This document shows, in pieces, positions 1 to 6,436 of a stretch of 7,993 bases of DNA. Positions within the stretch are counted from its first letter, which is position 1; each line of letters opens with the position of its first letter. The stretch is from NCBI GenBank assembly GCA_020446665.1, contig JAGREF010000015.1, positions 1 to 7,993 on the forward strand. Reading direction: 5' to 3'. The position numbers were made by a program, and so were the translations under genes. The notes below the pieces were generated by a model. The model was given only the letters and a program-made list of their open reading frames with translations. It did not search any database and had not been told where the DNA came from. The DNA comes from Sphingomonadaceae bacterium. Its GTDB lineage: Bacteria > Pseudomonadota > Alphaproteobacteria > Sphingomonadales > Sphingomonadaceae.

Positions 1-531
1 CAGCAGATGGACGTGCAGACCTATTTCTTCCGCCGCAAGAACATGAATGCCAAGGGGCAGCCGCGCAGCTGGACCGATCACCTGCTGTGGCACCACGCCG
101 CACACACGATTGACCTGTTTGCCTATCAGTCGGGCAAGATCGTCGCGGCCAATGTGATGCAGGGGCCAAAGCACCCCGAACTGGGCATCGCGATGGACAT
201 GTCGATCCAGCTCAAGGCTGAAACCGGCGCGATTTGCACGCTTTCGCTGAGCTTCAATAATGACGGGCCGCTGGGCACTTTCTTCCGCTATATCGGCGAC
301 AGCGCGACCTATATCGCCCGTTACGACGATCTGGTGAACGGCAAGGAAGAGCCGATTGACGTGTCCAATGTGGCCGTGAGCATGAACGGCATCGAATTGC
401 AGGACCGCGAATTTGTGGCCGCCATCCGCGAAGGGCGCGAGCCGAACAGCTCGGTCAGCCAGGTGCTCGATTGCTACCGCGTGATTGGCGAGCTGGCAGC
501 TGATCTCGAAGCACAGGACGGCTGGAGCTGA
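1..531 (+). CDS. ligC: 4-carboxy-2-hydroxymuconate-6-semialdehyde dehydrogenase LigC, C-terminal part (5' end outside window)
   Basis: LigC oxidises 4-carboxy-2-hydroxymuconate-6-semialdehyde (as its cyclic hemiacetal) to 2-pyrone-4,6-dicarboxylate with NAD(P)+, in the cytosolic protocatechuate 4,5-cleavage pathway of sphingomonads. The reading frame is open from base 1, and the 176 codons seen are the substrate-binding, dimer-forming half of a Gfo/Idh/MocA oxidoreductase. About 140 N-terminal residues, with the Rossmann fold, lie to the left. Recognition rests on remembered similarity to Sphingobium LigC: segments such as DVQTYFFRRKNMNAKG, SWTDHLLWHHAAHT and LGTFFRYI are near-identical to it, and TDHLLWHH carries the active-site His region. 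The first ATG inside the window (7) is internal, not a start. The stop is two bases before the next ATG, so the two genes are probably co-transcribed. Other Gfo/Idh/MocA enzymes are possible but less likely given the match. Confidence 0.88.
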   Translation, partial: QQMDVQTYFFRRKNMNAKGQPRSWTDHLLWHHAAHTIDLFAYQSGKIVAANVMQGPKHPELGIAMDMSIQLKAETGAICTLSLSFNNDGPLGTFFRYIGDSATYIARYDDLVNGKEEPIDVSNVAVSMNGIELQDREFVAAIREGREPNSSVSQVLDCYRVIGELAADLEAQDGWS

Positions 532-533
532 TC

Positions 534-1526
534 ATGGTGAGCGCGCGCACGATCAACGGCACCGCAGTCCACCCTGTCGGTCTGGGCTGCATGAACCTGT
601 CCTGGGCCTATGGCAATCCGCCGCCGCAGGACGAGAAAGTCAAACTGCTCAACCGCGCGCTCGACCTCGGCTATAACCATCTCGACACGGCCAATATCTA
701 TGGCGGGGGCAAGAATGAGGAACTGCTGGCCGAGGCGGTGATGCATCGCCGCAAGGAGTTCTTCCTCGCCAGCAAGACCGGGATCGTGATCGACGGCGCA
801 CGGCGCGGGATCGACTGTTCGCCCGATGCTATCACCGCATCGCTCGATGCCAGCCTGCAGCGGCTGGGCACCGATCATATCGATCTGTTCTACATGCACC
901 GTTTCGACCCGAAAGTGCCGATTGCCGACAGCGTTGGCGCGATGGCGCGGGCAATCGAAGCAGGCAAGATCGGGGACTATGGCGTATCCGAATGGTCAGC
1001 CGCCCATATTCGCGAGGCCCATGCCGTCCACCCCATGGCAGCGGTGCAGCCCGAATATTCGCTCTGGACCCGCAATGTGGAGCTGGGCGTGCTCGACACT
1101 ACGCGCGAACTGGGCATTGCGCTGGTCGCCTTCAGCCCCGTCGCGCGCGGCGCGCTGGGCGGGGAGCTGCGCGATCCCGCCACGCTGGGCGAGAATGATC
1201 TGCGCCGGAACATGCCCCGCTTCAACGCGGAAAACTGGCCGCATAATCTGGCCCTGATCGACCAGTTCAATGCCATCGCGGCGACCGCAGGCATCAAGCC
1301 GGCGCAACTGGCGCTGGCCTGGGTCCTCTCGCGCGGCGATCATGTCCACGCCATCCCCGGCACGACCAGCATCGCCCATCTCGAAGCCAATTTCGCCGCC
1401 GCCAACCTGACCCTGTCAGACGCCGTGCTCGAAGAAGCAGGCGCGCTGATCAACCAGCAAAGCGTCAGCGGCCATCGCTATGCCGAAGCGATGCGCAAGA
1501 CGATTGATACCGAGGATTTTGATTAG
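534..1526 (+). CDS. Aldo/keto reductase family oxidoreductase
   Basis: A 330-residue NAD(P)H-dependent reductase with the usual (beta/alpha)8-barrel length. The family's catalytic tetrad is complete: Asp51 and Tyr56 (HLDTANIYG), Lys81 (ASKTG) and His122 (YMHR). The nucleotide-binding part is also present: AFSPVARG near 199-206, the phosphate-binding IPGTTS at 274-279 and the following E284/N286. It resembles the YakC/IolS-type (AKR13-like) branch. No signal peptide is visible, so it should be cytosolic. The start is ATG 534, with GGAG at 524-527 six bases upstream, inside the end of ligC, which suggests coupled translation. Its substrate cannot be read from sequence. The position next to ligC suggests an aldehyde or ketone from aromatic degradation, but it could equally be a general detoxifying reductase. 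It converges on the next gene with a gap of only 19 bases. Confidence 0.9.
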   Translation: MVSARTINGTAVHPVGLGCMNLSWAYGNPPPQDEKVKLLNRALDLGYNHLDTANIYGGGKNEELLAEAVMHRRKEFFLASKTGIVIDGARRGIDCSPDAITASLDASLQRLGTDHIDLFYMHRFDPKVPIADSVGAMARAIEAGKIGDYGVSEWSAAHIREAHAVHPMAAVQPEYSLWTRNVELGVLDTTRELGIALVAFSPVARGALGGELRDPATLGENDLRRNMPRFNAENWPHNLALIDQFNAIAATAGIKPAQLALAWVLSRGDHVHAIPGTTSIAHLEANFAAANLTLSDAVLEEAGALINQQSVSGHRYAEAMRKTIDTEDFD

Positions 1527-1545
1527 TGGGTCCTGACCCTAACGC

Positions 1546-2418
1546 TCAGAGCGCCCGCTCATAGAGCGCCAGCAGCCGGGCCCAGGCGCGTTCGGCTTCG
1601 GCCTCGTTATAGCTGGGGGAATCCGGCACGCACCAGCCGTGATCGGCGGGATAGACTTCGATCTCTGCCTTGGCGCCGACCCGTTCGGCGGCATCGCGCA
1701 GCGCATCCTTGTCACCGGGCGCCTTGGCATCGTCATTCTGCGCGATGGCGACGAGATATTGCGCTTTCGCTTCGCCAAAGGTCTTGTGCGGGCTTTGCGC
1801 ATCCTCGCGCACCAGCCCTCCGCCATGGAAGCTGGCTGCGGCGCTGACGCGGGCGGGCCGTGCGGCGGCGGTCCAGAAGGTGAAGGGGCCGCCCATGCAA
1901 TAGCCCTGATTACCAATCCCACGCGTGGTATCGACGGTCTCCTGCGCATCGAGCCAGCCAATAATCGCAGTGGCATCGCGCATGATCGCATCGGCGGAAA
2001 GCTGCGCGCGCCATGGCTTTACCTTGTCCCAGCCGCTCTGCATGAAGGCAGCGAAATCGGCAAATTGCTCGCCCGCAACATCGCGGTAATAGGGATTGAC
2101 CAGCAGCACGGCATAGCCTTCGCCCGCCAGCCGCCGGGCCATCATCCGCTTGGAATCGCGGATAGAGGCGATATCTGGCCACAAGATCACCGCCGGATGC
2201 TTGCCTTCTCCGGGATGGACGAAAAAGCCATCCATTGTCCCGTCCGGCGTGGCGAAGCTGACGCTGCTCTCTTTCAAGGCGCTGCTGGCGGTTGCATCCA
2301 TGGATGTGCAGGCCGCCAATGTGCCCGCTGCGCCGAGCACGGCAAATTGCCGCCGGTTCAGGCCGGTCTTCGCCGCATTGAGCCGGTCAAAGCGGGACAG
2401 GTCAGCTTCATCGCACAT
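1546..2418 (-). CDS. Dienelactone hydrolase family protein with Tat/lipoprotein signal
   Basis: A 290-residue alpha/beta hydrolase of the dienelactone hydrolase (DLH) family. It has the family's cysteine nucleophile in GYCMGG (Cys174), an acidic residue in QNDDAKAP (Asp229 or Asp230) and the catalytic His in ADHGW (His260). Unlike classical cytosolic DLH, the N-terminus carries a twin-arginine-type signal, LNRRQF (Arg22-Arg23), a short hydrophobic stretch and a lipobox LAAC (Cys37), so a folded, exported, possibly lipid-anchored periplasmic enzyme is predicted. The start chosen is ATG 2418 (protein begins MCDEADL), with GGTGGAG at 2432-2426 ending seven bases upstream. ATG 2424, giving two more residues, is almost as good, while the open frame continuing to 2544 is not needed. 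The substrate is unknown: hydrolysis of a lactone or ester from aromatic compounds is possible, but in this family true dienelactone activity should not be assumed. The gene is transcribed against its neighbours. Confidence 0.87.
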   Translation of the reverse strand: MCDEADLSRFDRLNAAKTGLNRRQFAVLGAAGTLAACTSMDATASSALKESSVSFATPDGTMDGFFVHPGEGKHPAVILWPDIASIRDSKRMMARRLAGEGYAVLLVNPYYRDVAGEQFADFAAFMQSGWDKVKPWRAQLSADAIMRDATAIIGWLDAQETVDTTRGIGNQGYCMGGPFTFWTAAARPARVSAAASFHGGGLVREDAQSPHKTFGEAKAQYLVAIAQNDDAKAPGDKDALRDAAERVGAKAEIEVYPADHGWCVPDSPSYNEAEAERAWARLLALYERAL

Positions 2419-2425
2419 CGTCATT

Positions 2426-2432
2426 CTCCACC
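2426..2432 (-). promoter_or_regulatory. Ribosome binding site deciding the DLH-family start
   Basis: Read on the minus strand the site is GGTGGAG, ending seven bases before ATG 2418. Its upstream neighbour AAGGG (2435-2431) would instead serve ATG 2424 with a six-base gap, so the two starts, two codons apart, compete. MCDE-type N-termini known to me from similar sphingomonad proteins favour 2418. Confidence 0.55.
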
Positions 2433-2450
2433 CTTGCTGGATGGGTAGCG

Positions 2451-2478
2451 AGACTAGCGCGCTGCCGGTTCCTGTCCA
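2451..2478 (-). promoter_or_regulatory. Weak candidate promoter for the DLH-family gene
   Basis: On the minus strand TGGACA (2478-2473, five of six matches to the -35 consensus) is followed after 16 bases by TAGTCT (2456-2451, three of six matches to -10), which would give a leader of roughly 25 bases before ATG 2418. The -10 match is poor and the region is GC-rich, so this is only a candidate. I saw no better promoter in the 124-base gap between the divergent genes. Confidence 0.2.
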
Positions 2479-2542
2479 GCGGTCAGGTGAGGTCATCCAG
2501 CCGGGCCATGCCGAAGAACGCGGCGTGCGCGAGCGGGTGGGC

Positions 2543-3109
2543 ATGGCACCGCGCGCGGGACATATCGATCGCGACGTGCCCTACAAACGGATCGCCACGG
2601 AAGAGGCATGGACCTTTCCCGATCTGGTAAAGGCACAGGTGGACTATCTGGGCAGCTGCGAAATGCAGGACGATTCCCTGCGCATGGCGGGCATGTTTCG
2701 TGCCATGCTCAGGCTGCAGGAAATGCTGCAGGATTTGGGCGAACTGCGCTTGTCACACATGGACGAGTACGGGATTGATCGGCAGCTTCTGCTGCTGACC
2801 AGCCCCGGGGGGCAGGTCGTGCGCCCCGGCGAGGGCACGCCGCTGGCGCGGCAGGCCAATGACATCGCCGCTGACGCCTGCGCCCGCCACCCGGATCGCA
2901 TTTCTGCCCTCGCCGCCTTTGACCCGCGTGATGTGGCGGGTTCAGTCAGAGAAATTGACCGGGCGATGACTGGGCTCAAGCTCAATGGCGCGGTGCTCAA
3001 TTCGCATTTCCAGGGGCATTATCTGGACGAGCAGGAATACTGGCCCACTCTGGAAGAGCTGGAGGCGCATGACGCCGCGCTCTATATCCACCCCACCGCA
3101 CCACTATAG
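2543..3109 (+). pseudogene. Truncated LigW-like amidohydrolase (5-carboxyvanillate/gamma-resorcylate decarboxylase family), N-terminal half only
   Basis: The 188 codons match the N-terminal half of the amidohydrolase-superfamily decarboxylases related to LigW (5-carboxyvanillate decarboxylase, typically about 330-350 residues), a family that removes ring carboxyl groups with a bound divalent metal. Visible landmarks in LigW order are RIATEEAW (Glu20, equivalent to metal ligand Glu19), LGELRLSHMDEYGIDR, LLLLTSPGG, LNSHFQGHYLDE and YIHPTAP (His183, equivalent to metal ligand His188). The frame stops at TAG 3107-3109, right after YIHPTAPL. The whole second half is missing, including the GH-x-x-E segment and the final metal-binding Asp, so no active enzyme is expected. 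ATG 2543 puts the ATEE motif as far from the start as in LigW, but its ribosome site is weak (GGGTGG) and GTG 2537 is also possible. Short coding remains may continue in another frame to 3143. Which aromatic acid the parent enzyme used is not decidable. Confidence 0.75.
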
Positions 3110-3173
3110 ACGCGCCGCAAAATTCCTGGGCTCCGGGTCCTGAAATCAACCGCTGCGGCTGACCGCCCGCAAA

Positions 3174-3188
3174 CCTTGATCGCAAGGA
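3174..3188 (+). promoter_or_regulatory. Ribosome binding site in a small hairpin, before the acyl-CoA synthetase remnant
   Basis: AAGGA (3184-3188) lies six bases before ATG 3195, which supports that codon as the original start. CCTTG (3174-3178) and CAAGG (3183-3187) can pair across a four-base loop and would cover this site. The gene behind it is broken, so any control is a relic. The rest of the 85-base gap (3110-3194) shows no promoter I can defend. Confidence 0.4.
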
Positions 3189-3194
3189 CAGACA

Positions 3195-4213
3195 ATGCGT
3201 TCGATCGACTATTTTGGCCGTGGCCACGATCTTGATCCCGGCCGCAATTGCATCATCGAAGCGGAAAGCGGGCTGGAACTGACCTTCGCCGAAGTGCGCG
3301 AACTGACTTTCCGCATTGCGGCCGCATTGCAGAAAGACGGGTTCGAAAATCAGGATTTGCTGGGCCTCTATGGCCCCAATGACGGGATGCAGCTGGTGGT
3401 GATCCTCGCCAATTGGCGCGCCAATGGCAATTGGATCCCGGTCAACACCCGCAACGAGATCGAGGCCAATGTGGCCTATTGAATTATGTGCGCTGCGCAT
3501 TCGGCAATCTCTTCGATCTGGTCGGCATCTTCCTCACGGGCGGCACAACTGGCCCCAGCAAGGGGGCGAATGTCACCAATCTGGGCTGGGGAACGATGAT
3601 CGTGGCGTGGTTCCCGCCCGAAAGTGTCGCCAGATTCGCCTATGAAGCGCCGGAGAAGCTGGACGCCTGCGGCAAGGTGACGCGATCGGTGAAGGTCGCG
3701 CTGCTCGATGATGACGGGAATGAAGTCCCGTGCGGCGAAGCGAGTGAAATCTGCGCACACGGCGCGCCGGTGACGCATTCCTATTTCGAAAAGCCTGAAG
3801 CAACCGCTGAAATCCGCCAGTTTGGCTGGCACCATACGGGCGATGTCGGCGAGTTTGACGAGGATAGCTATCTCTATATCGTCGATCGCAAGAAGGACAT
3901 GGTCGCCACCGGCGGCTTCAATCTGTTCACTTCCGAAGTCGAGGCGGCCATCACAGAACTGCCGCAAGTGCGCGAAGCGGCTGTGTTCGGCATCCCGCAT
4001 GAATAGTGGGGCGAGCAGGTTCACGCCATGATTGTGGCCGACGGGATTACCGCTGAAGAGGTCATCGCACATGCCAAATCGAGGCTGGGCGGGGTCAAGG
4101 CACCCAAGACTGTTGAATTTCAGGACTCGATTCCGCGCACCGCAGCAGGCAAGATGGACAAGAAGGCCTTGCGGATTCCCTATTGGGGTGAAAATGCGCG
4201 GATGGTGAACTGA
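3195..4213 (+). pseudogene. Decayed acyl-CoA synthetase (ANL superfamily, AMP-binding) pseudogene
   Basis: This is one former gene for an acyl/aryl-CoA ligase, an enzyme that activates a carboxylic acid through an acyl-adenylate; the family is normally about 500 or more residues, while only about 339 codons remain. Lesions in order are: (1) a one-base loss near 3479-3480, because VAY ends in TGA 3480-3482 while the -1 frame continues exactly as LNYVRC; (2) a sharp shortening near 3497-3515, where VRC runs almost directly into DLVGIFLTGGTTG; (3) a second gap near 3599-3610, where TNLGWGTMI jumps to VAWFPPESV and skips about 150 residues including the YGxTE motif; (4) an in-frame TAG at 4004-4006 between GIPHE and WGEQVHAM, consistent with Lys to stop. 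Surviving motifs are the phosphate loop LTGGTTGPSKG (3533-3565), HHTGDVG, VDRKKDM, GGFNLFTSEVEAAI and, after the stop, PRTAAGKMDKKALR with the catalytic Lys. The substrate is unknown. Confidence 0.9.
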
Positions 4214-4239
4214 GGGACGAACCTGCAAAGGGTCGCATG

Positions 4240-4247
4240 AGGAGAGG
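4240..4247 (+). promoter_or_regulatory. Ribosome binding site fixing the PQQ dehydrogenase start
   Basis: AGGAGAGG ends seven bases before ATG 4255. An earlier in-frame ATG at 4237 overlaps this site, would add six residues (MRRGLT) to the signal peptide and has no comparable site at a proper distance, so 4255 is preferred. Confidence 0.8.
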
Positions 4248-4254
4248 ATTGACT

Positions 4255-6387
4255 ATGCGTTTGGGTATTGCACTGGCTGTCGCGCTGGCGCTGCCGCTGG
4301 CTGCCTGCAGCAGCAAGGTGGAAGTGACGCCGGCCACGGAAGGCGTGACCGACGCCATGCTGATCGACGGGGTCGAAGGCGAATGGCTGACCTATGGCCG
4401 CGACTATGGCGAGCAGCGTTTCTCTCCGCTCGAACAGATTTCCGCTGACAATGTCGGCGAGCTGGGCCTCGCCTGGTCGGTCGATCTCGACACGGCCCGC
4501 GGGCAGGAAGCCACCCCGCTGGTGCATGACGGCGTGATGTATATCACCACCGCATGGAGCAAGGTGAAGGCGTTTGACGCAGCCACCGGCGCGGTGAAGT
4601 GGGAATATGACCCCGAAGTGCCGCGCGAAACGCTGGTCCGCGCTTGCTGCGATGCCGTCAATCGCGGTGTTGCGCTGTATGGTGACAAGGTGTTTGTCGC
4701 CACGCTGGACGGGCGGCTGATTGCGCTGGAGCAGGAAACCGGCAAGGTCGTCTGGTCCGAAGTGGTTGTTCCCAATCAGGAAGACTACACCATCACCGGC
4801 GCGCCCCGCGTGGCCAAGGGCATGGTGCTGATCGGTTCGGGCGGCGCGGAATACAAGGCGCGCGGCTATATTGCCGCGTTTGACCATGAAACCGGCAAGG
4901 AAGTGTGGCGCTGGCACACAGTCCCCGGCAATCCGGCCGATGGCTTCGAAAACGACGCGATGGAAAAGGCCGCCGAAACCTGGGCTGGCGAATGGTGGAA
5001 ACTGGGCGGTGGCGGCACCGTGTGGGATTCGATCACCTATGACCCCAAGACCGATCTGGTGCTGTTCGGCACCGGCAATGCCGAGCCGTGGAACCCCGGC
5101 GCCAATGGCCGCATGGGCACAGAGGGGGCGGACGACAATCTCTACACCTCGTCGGTCGTCGCGGTGGATCTGACCACCGGCGAATATCGCTGGCATTTCC
5201 AGGAAACGCCGGAAGATCGCTGGGACTATGATTCCAATGCGCAGATCACCATCACCGATCTGGAGATCGACGGCAAAATGCGCCATGTCGCGCTGCACGC
5301 GCCAAAGAATGGCTATTTCTACATGCTCGATGCGGAAACGGGCGAATTCCTGAGCGCCGGCTCCTTTGCCGAGCAGAACTGGACTCTGGGCATCGACCCG
5401 AAGACCGGCAAACCACAGATCAACCCCGAGGCGCGCTATGAGCAGACGGGCAAGCCCTGGATCGGCATGCCCGGTGCTGGCGGGGCGCATAGCTGGCAGC
5501 CGATGAGCTTCAGCCCGGTTACCGGATTGGTCTATATTCCCGCCAATCTAGCTGCCTTCCCCTATATGGCGGCCGAAGGATGGGAAGAAAGTGACATCGG
5601 CTTCCAGACCGGCGTGGACCTCTCCAGCGTCGCCATGCCGGCCGACGAAGCCGTTCGCAAGGCAGCAATGGATGCGACGACCGGAGCCCTGATCGCATGG
5701 GACCCGGTGAAACAGGAAGCCCGCTGGACGGTTCCCTTCAAGGGTCCCTGGAATGGCGGCACGCTGGCCACGGCGGGCAACCTTGTGTTCCAGGGCGATG
5801 CCAATGGCAATTTCAATGCCTTCAGCGCTGATGCGGGCAAGAAATTGTGGTCCTTCCCGGCGCAGACCGGGGTGATTGCCGCCCCCATGACCTACAGCAT
5901 CAATGGCGAACAATATGTCGCCGTGCTCGCTGGCTGGGGCGGCGTGTGGGATATCGCCACGGGCGTACTGGCGCACAAGAGCGATGCCCCCATCAATGTC
6001 AGCCGCCTGCTGGTGTTCAAGCTGGGCGCGACAGGCAAGCTGGCCGACCCGCCGGCATCGGCCGATCGCGTGCTCGATCCGCCGCCGTTCCTGGGCACGG
6101 AAGAGCAGGCAGCCACAGGTTCGCAGGTTTACGCGCGCTATTGCTCGGTCTGTCACGGCGATGCTGCGGTGGCGGGCGGCCTCAACCCCGACTTGCGCCA
6201 TTCCGCAACGCTGGCGGACAAGGACACGTTCAAGACGATCGTGATCGATGGCGCGCTGTCCCCGCCGGAAGGTGGCGGCAATGGCATGGTGTCCTTCAAC
6301 AAGGCGCTGAAGCCAGAGGATGTGGAGACCATCCGGCAATATCTGATCAAACGTGCCAATGAAGATCTGGCGCTGAGCAAGAAGTAA
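4255..6387 (+). CDS. PQQ-dependent quinohemoprotein alcohol dehydrogenase, probably lanthanide-dependent, with C-terminal cytochrome c
   Basis: A 710-residue periplasmic enzyme that oxidises alcohols to aldehydes with pyrroloquinoline quinone (PQQ) and passes electrons to its own haem. Residues 1-17 are a signal peptide with lipobox LAAC (Cys18), so a lipid anchor is likely. Residues about 40-590 form the eight-bladed propeller. PQQ contacts are Glu85, the vicinal Cys131-Cys132 in ACCDAVNRG, Trp257 (GGGGTVWD) and Lys351 (APKNG). Metal ligands are Glu199 (GGAE), Asn275 (GTGN) and the catalytic Asp324. Asp326 in RWDYDSN is the extra acidic residue that marks lanthanide-using XoxF/ExaF/PedH-type enzymes; calcium enzymes usually have Ala, Ser or Thr there. 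Residues about 618-700 are a cytochrome c domain with CSVCH (Cys630, Cys633, His634) and probable axial Met678 (GNGMVSF). The length fits type II quinohemoprotein alcohol dehydrogenases. The substrate is not readable. It likely forms an operon with the aldehyde dehydrogenase 49 bases downstream. PQQ synthesis genes are absent from the window. Confidence 0.95.
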   Translation: MRLGIALAVALALPLAACSSKVEVTPATEGVTDAMLIDGVEGEWLTYGRDYGEQRFSPLEQISADNVGELGLAWSVDLDTARGQEATPLVHDGVMYITTAWSKVKAFDAATGAVKWEYDPEVPRETLVRACCDAVNRGVALYGDKVFVATLDGRLIALEQETGKVVWSEVVVPNQEDYTITGAPRVAKGMVLIGSGGAEYKARGYIAAFDHETGKEVWRWHTVPGNPADGFENDAMEKAAETWAGEWWKLGGGGTVWDSITYDPKTDLVLFGTGNAEPWNPGANGRMGTEGADDNLYTSSVVAVDLTTGEYRWHFQETPEDRWDYDSNAQITITDLEIDGKMRHVALHAPKNGYFYMLDAETGEFLSAGSFAEQNWTLGIDPKTGKPQINPEARYEQTGKPWIGMPGAGGAHSWQPMSFSPVTGLVYIPANLAAFPYMAAEGWEESDIGFQTGVDLSSVAMPADEAVRKAAMDATTGALIAWDPVKQEARWTVPFKGPWNGGTLATAGNLVFQGDANGNFNAFSADAGKKLWSFPAQTGVIAAPMTYSINGEQYVAVLAGWGGVWDIATGVLAHKSDAPINVSRLLVFKLGATGKLADPPASADRVLDPPPFLGTEEQAATGSQVYARYCSVCHGDAAVAGGLNPDLRHSATLADKDTFKTIVIDGALSPPEGGGNGMVSFNKALKPEDVETIRQYLIKRANEDLALSKK

Positions 6388-6397
6388 TCAAACCCGC

Positions 6398-6421
6398 GGC
6401 CCGCCTGTTCATGGGCGGGCC
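6398..6421 (+). terminator. Strong hairpin between the dehydrogenase genes (attenuator or mRNA-stabilising stem)
   Basis: GGCCCGCC (6398-6405) and GGCGGGCC (6414-6421) pair perfectly over eight bases around an eight-base loop, eleven bases after the stop of the PQQ dehydrogenase. No run of T follows, and the ribosome site of the next gene starts almost at once, so full termination is doubtful. Partial read-through or protection of the upstream mRNA end would fit better. Confidence 0.5.
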
Positions 6422-6436
6422 CAAAGGAGACAAGCA

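Noticed and set aside
1527..1557. Terminator between the converging aldo/keto reductase and DLH-family genes
   Set aside because: Only GGGT/ACCC (four pairs, 1528-1539) and a tiny CGCT/AGCG stem are present, with no T tract, which is too weak to call.
1639..2448. A 269-codon plus-strand frame opposite the DLH-family gene
   Set aside because: No family motifs. The minus strand carries the catalytic Cys/Asp/His motifs, a signal peptide and a good ribosome site.
2150..2542. N-terminal extension of the LigW-like frame upstream to 2150
   Set aside because: The extension is merely open and runs antisense through the DLH-family N-terminus. LigW homology begins at about 2570, which fits the ATG at 2543.
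3479..3482. Programmed ribosomal frameshift rather than a mutation in the synthetase
   Set aside because: There is no slippery heptamer or clear downstream structure, and the same gene has two internal gaps and a nonsense codon, so decay is the simpler reading.
4028..4213. A separate 61-residue gene
   Set aside because: It continues, in the same frame across the TAG at 4004, the C-terminal lobe of the acyl-CoA synthetase, with the family's catalytic Lys motif, so it is a fragment of the pseudogene.
4180..5490. A 436-codon open frame on the minus strand opposite the PQQ dehydrogenase
   Set aside because: It overlaps an unmistakable dehydrogenase with full motif content, has no recognisable domain, and long antisense frames are expected in such GC-rich coding DNA.
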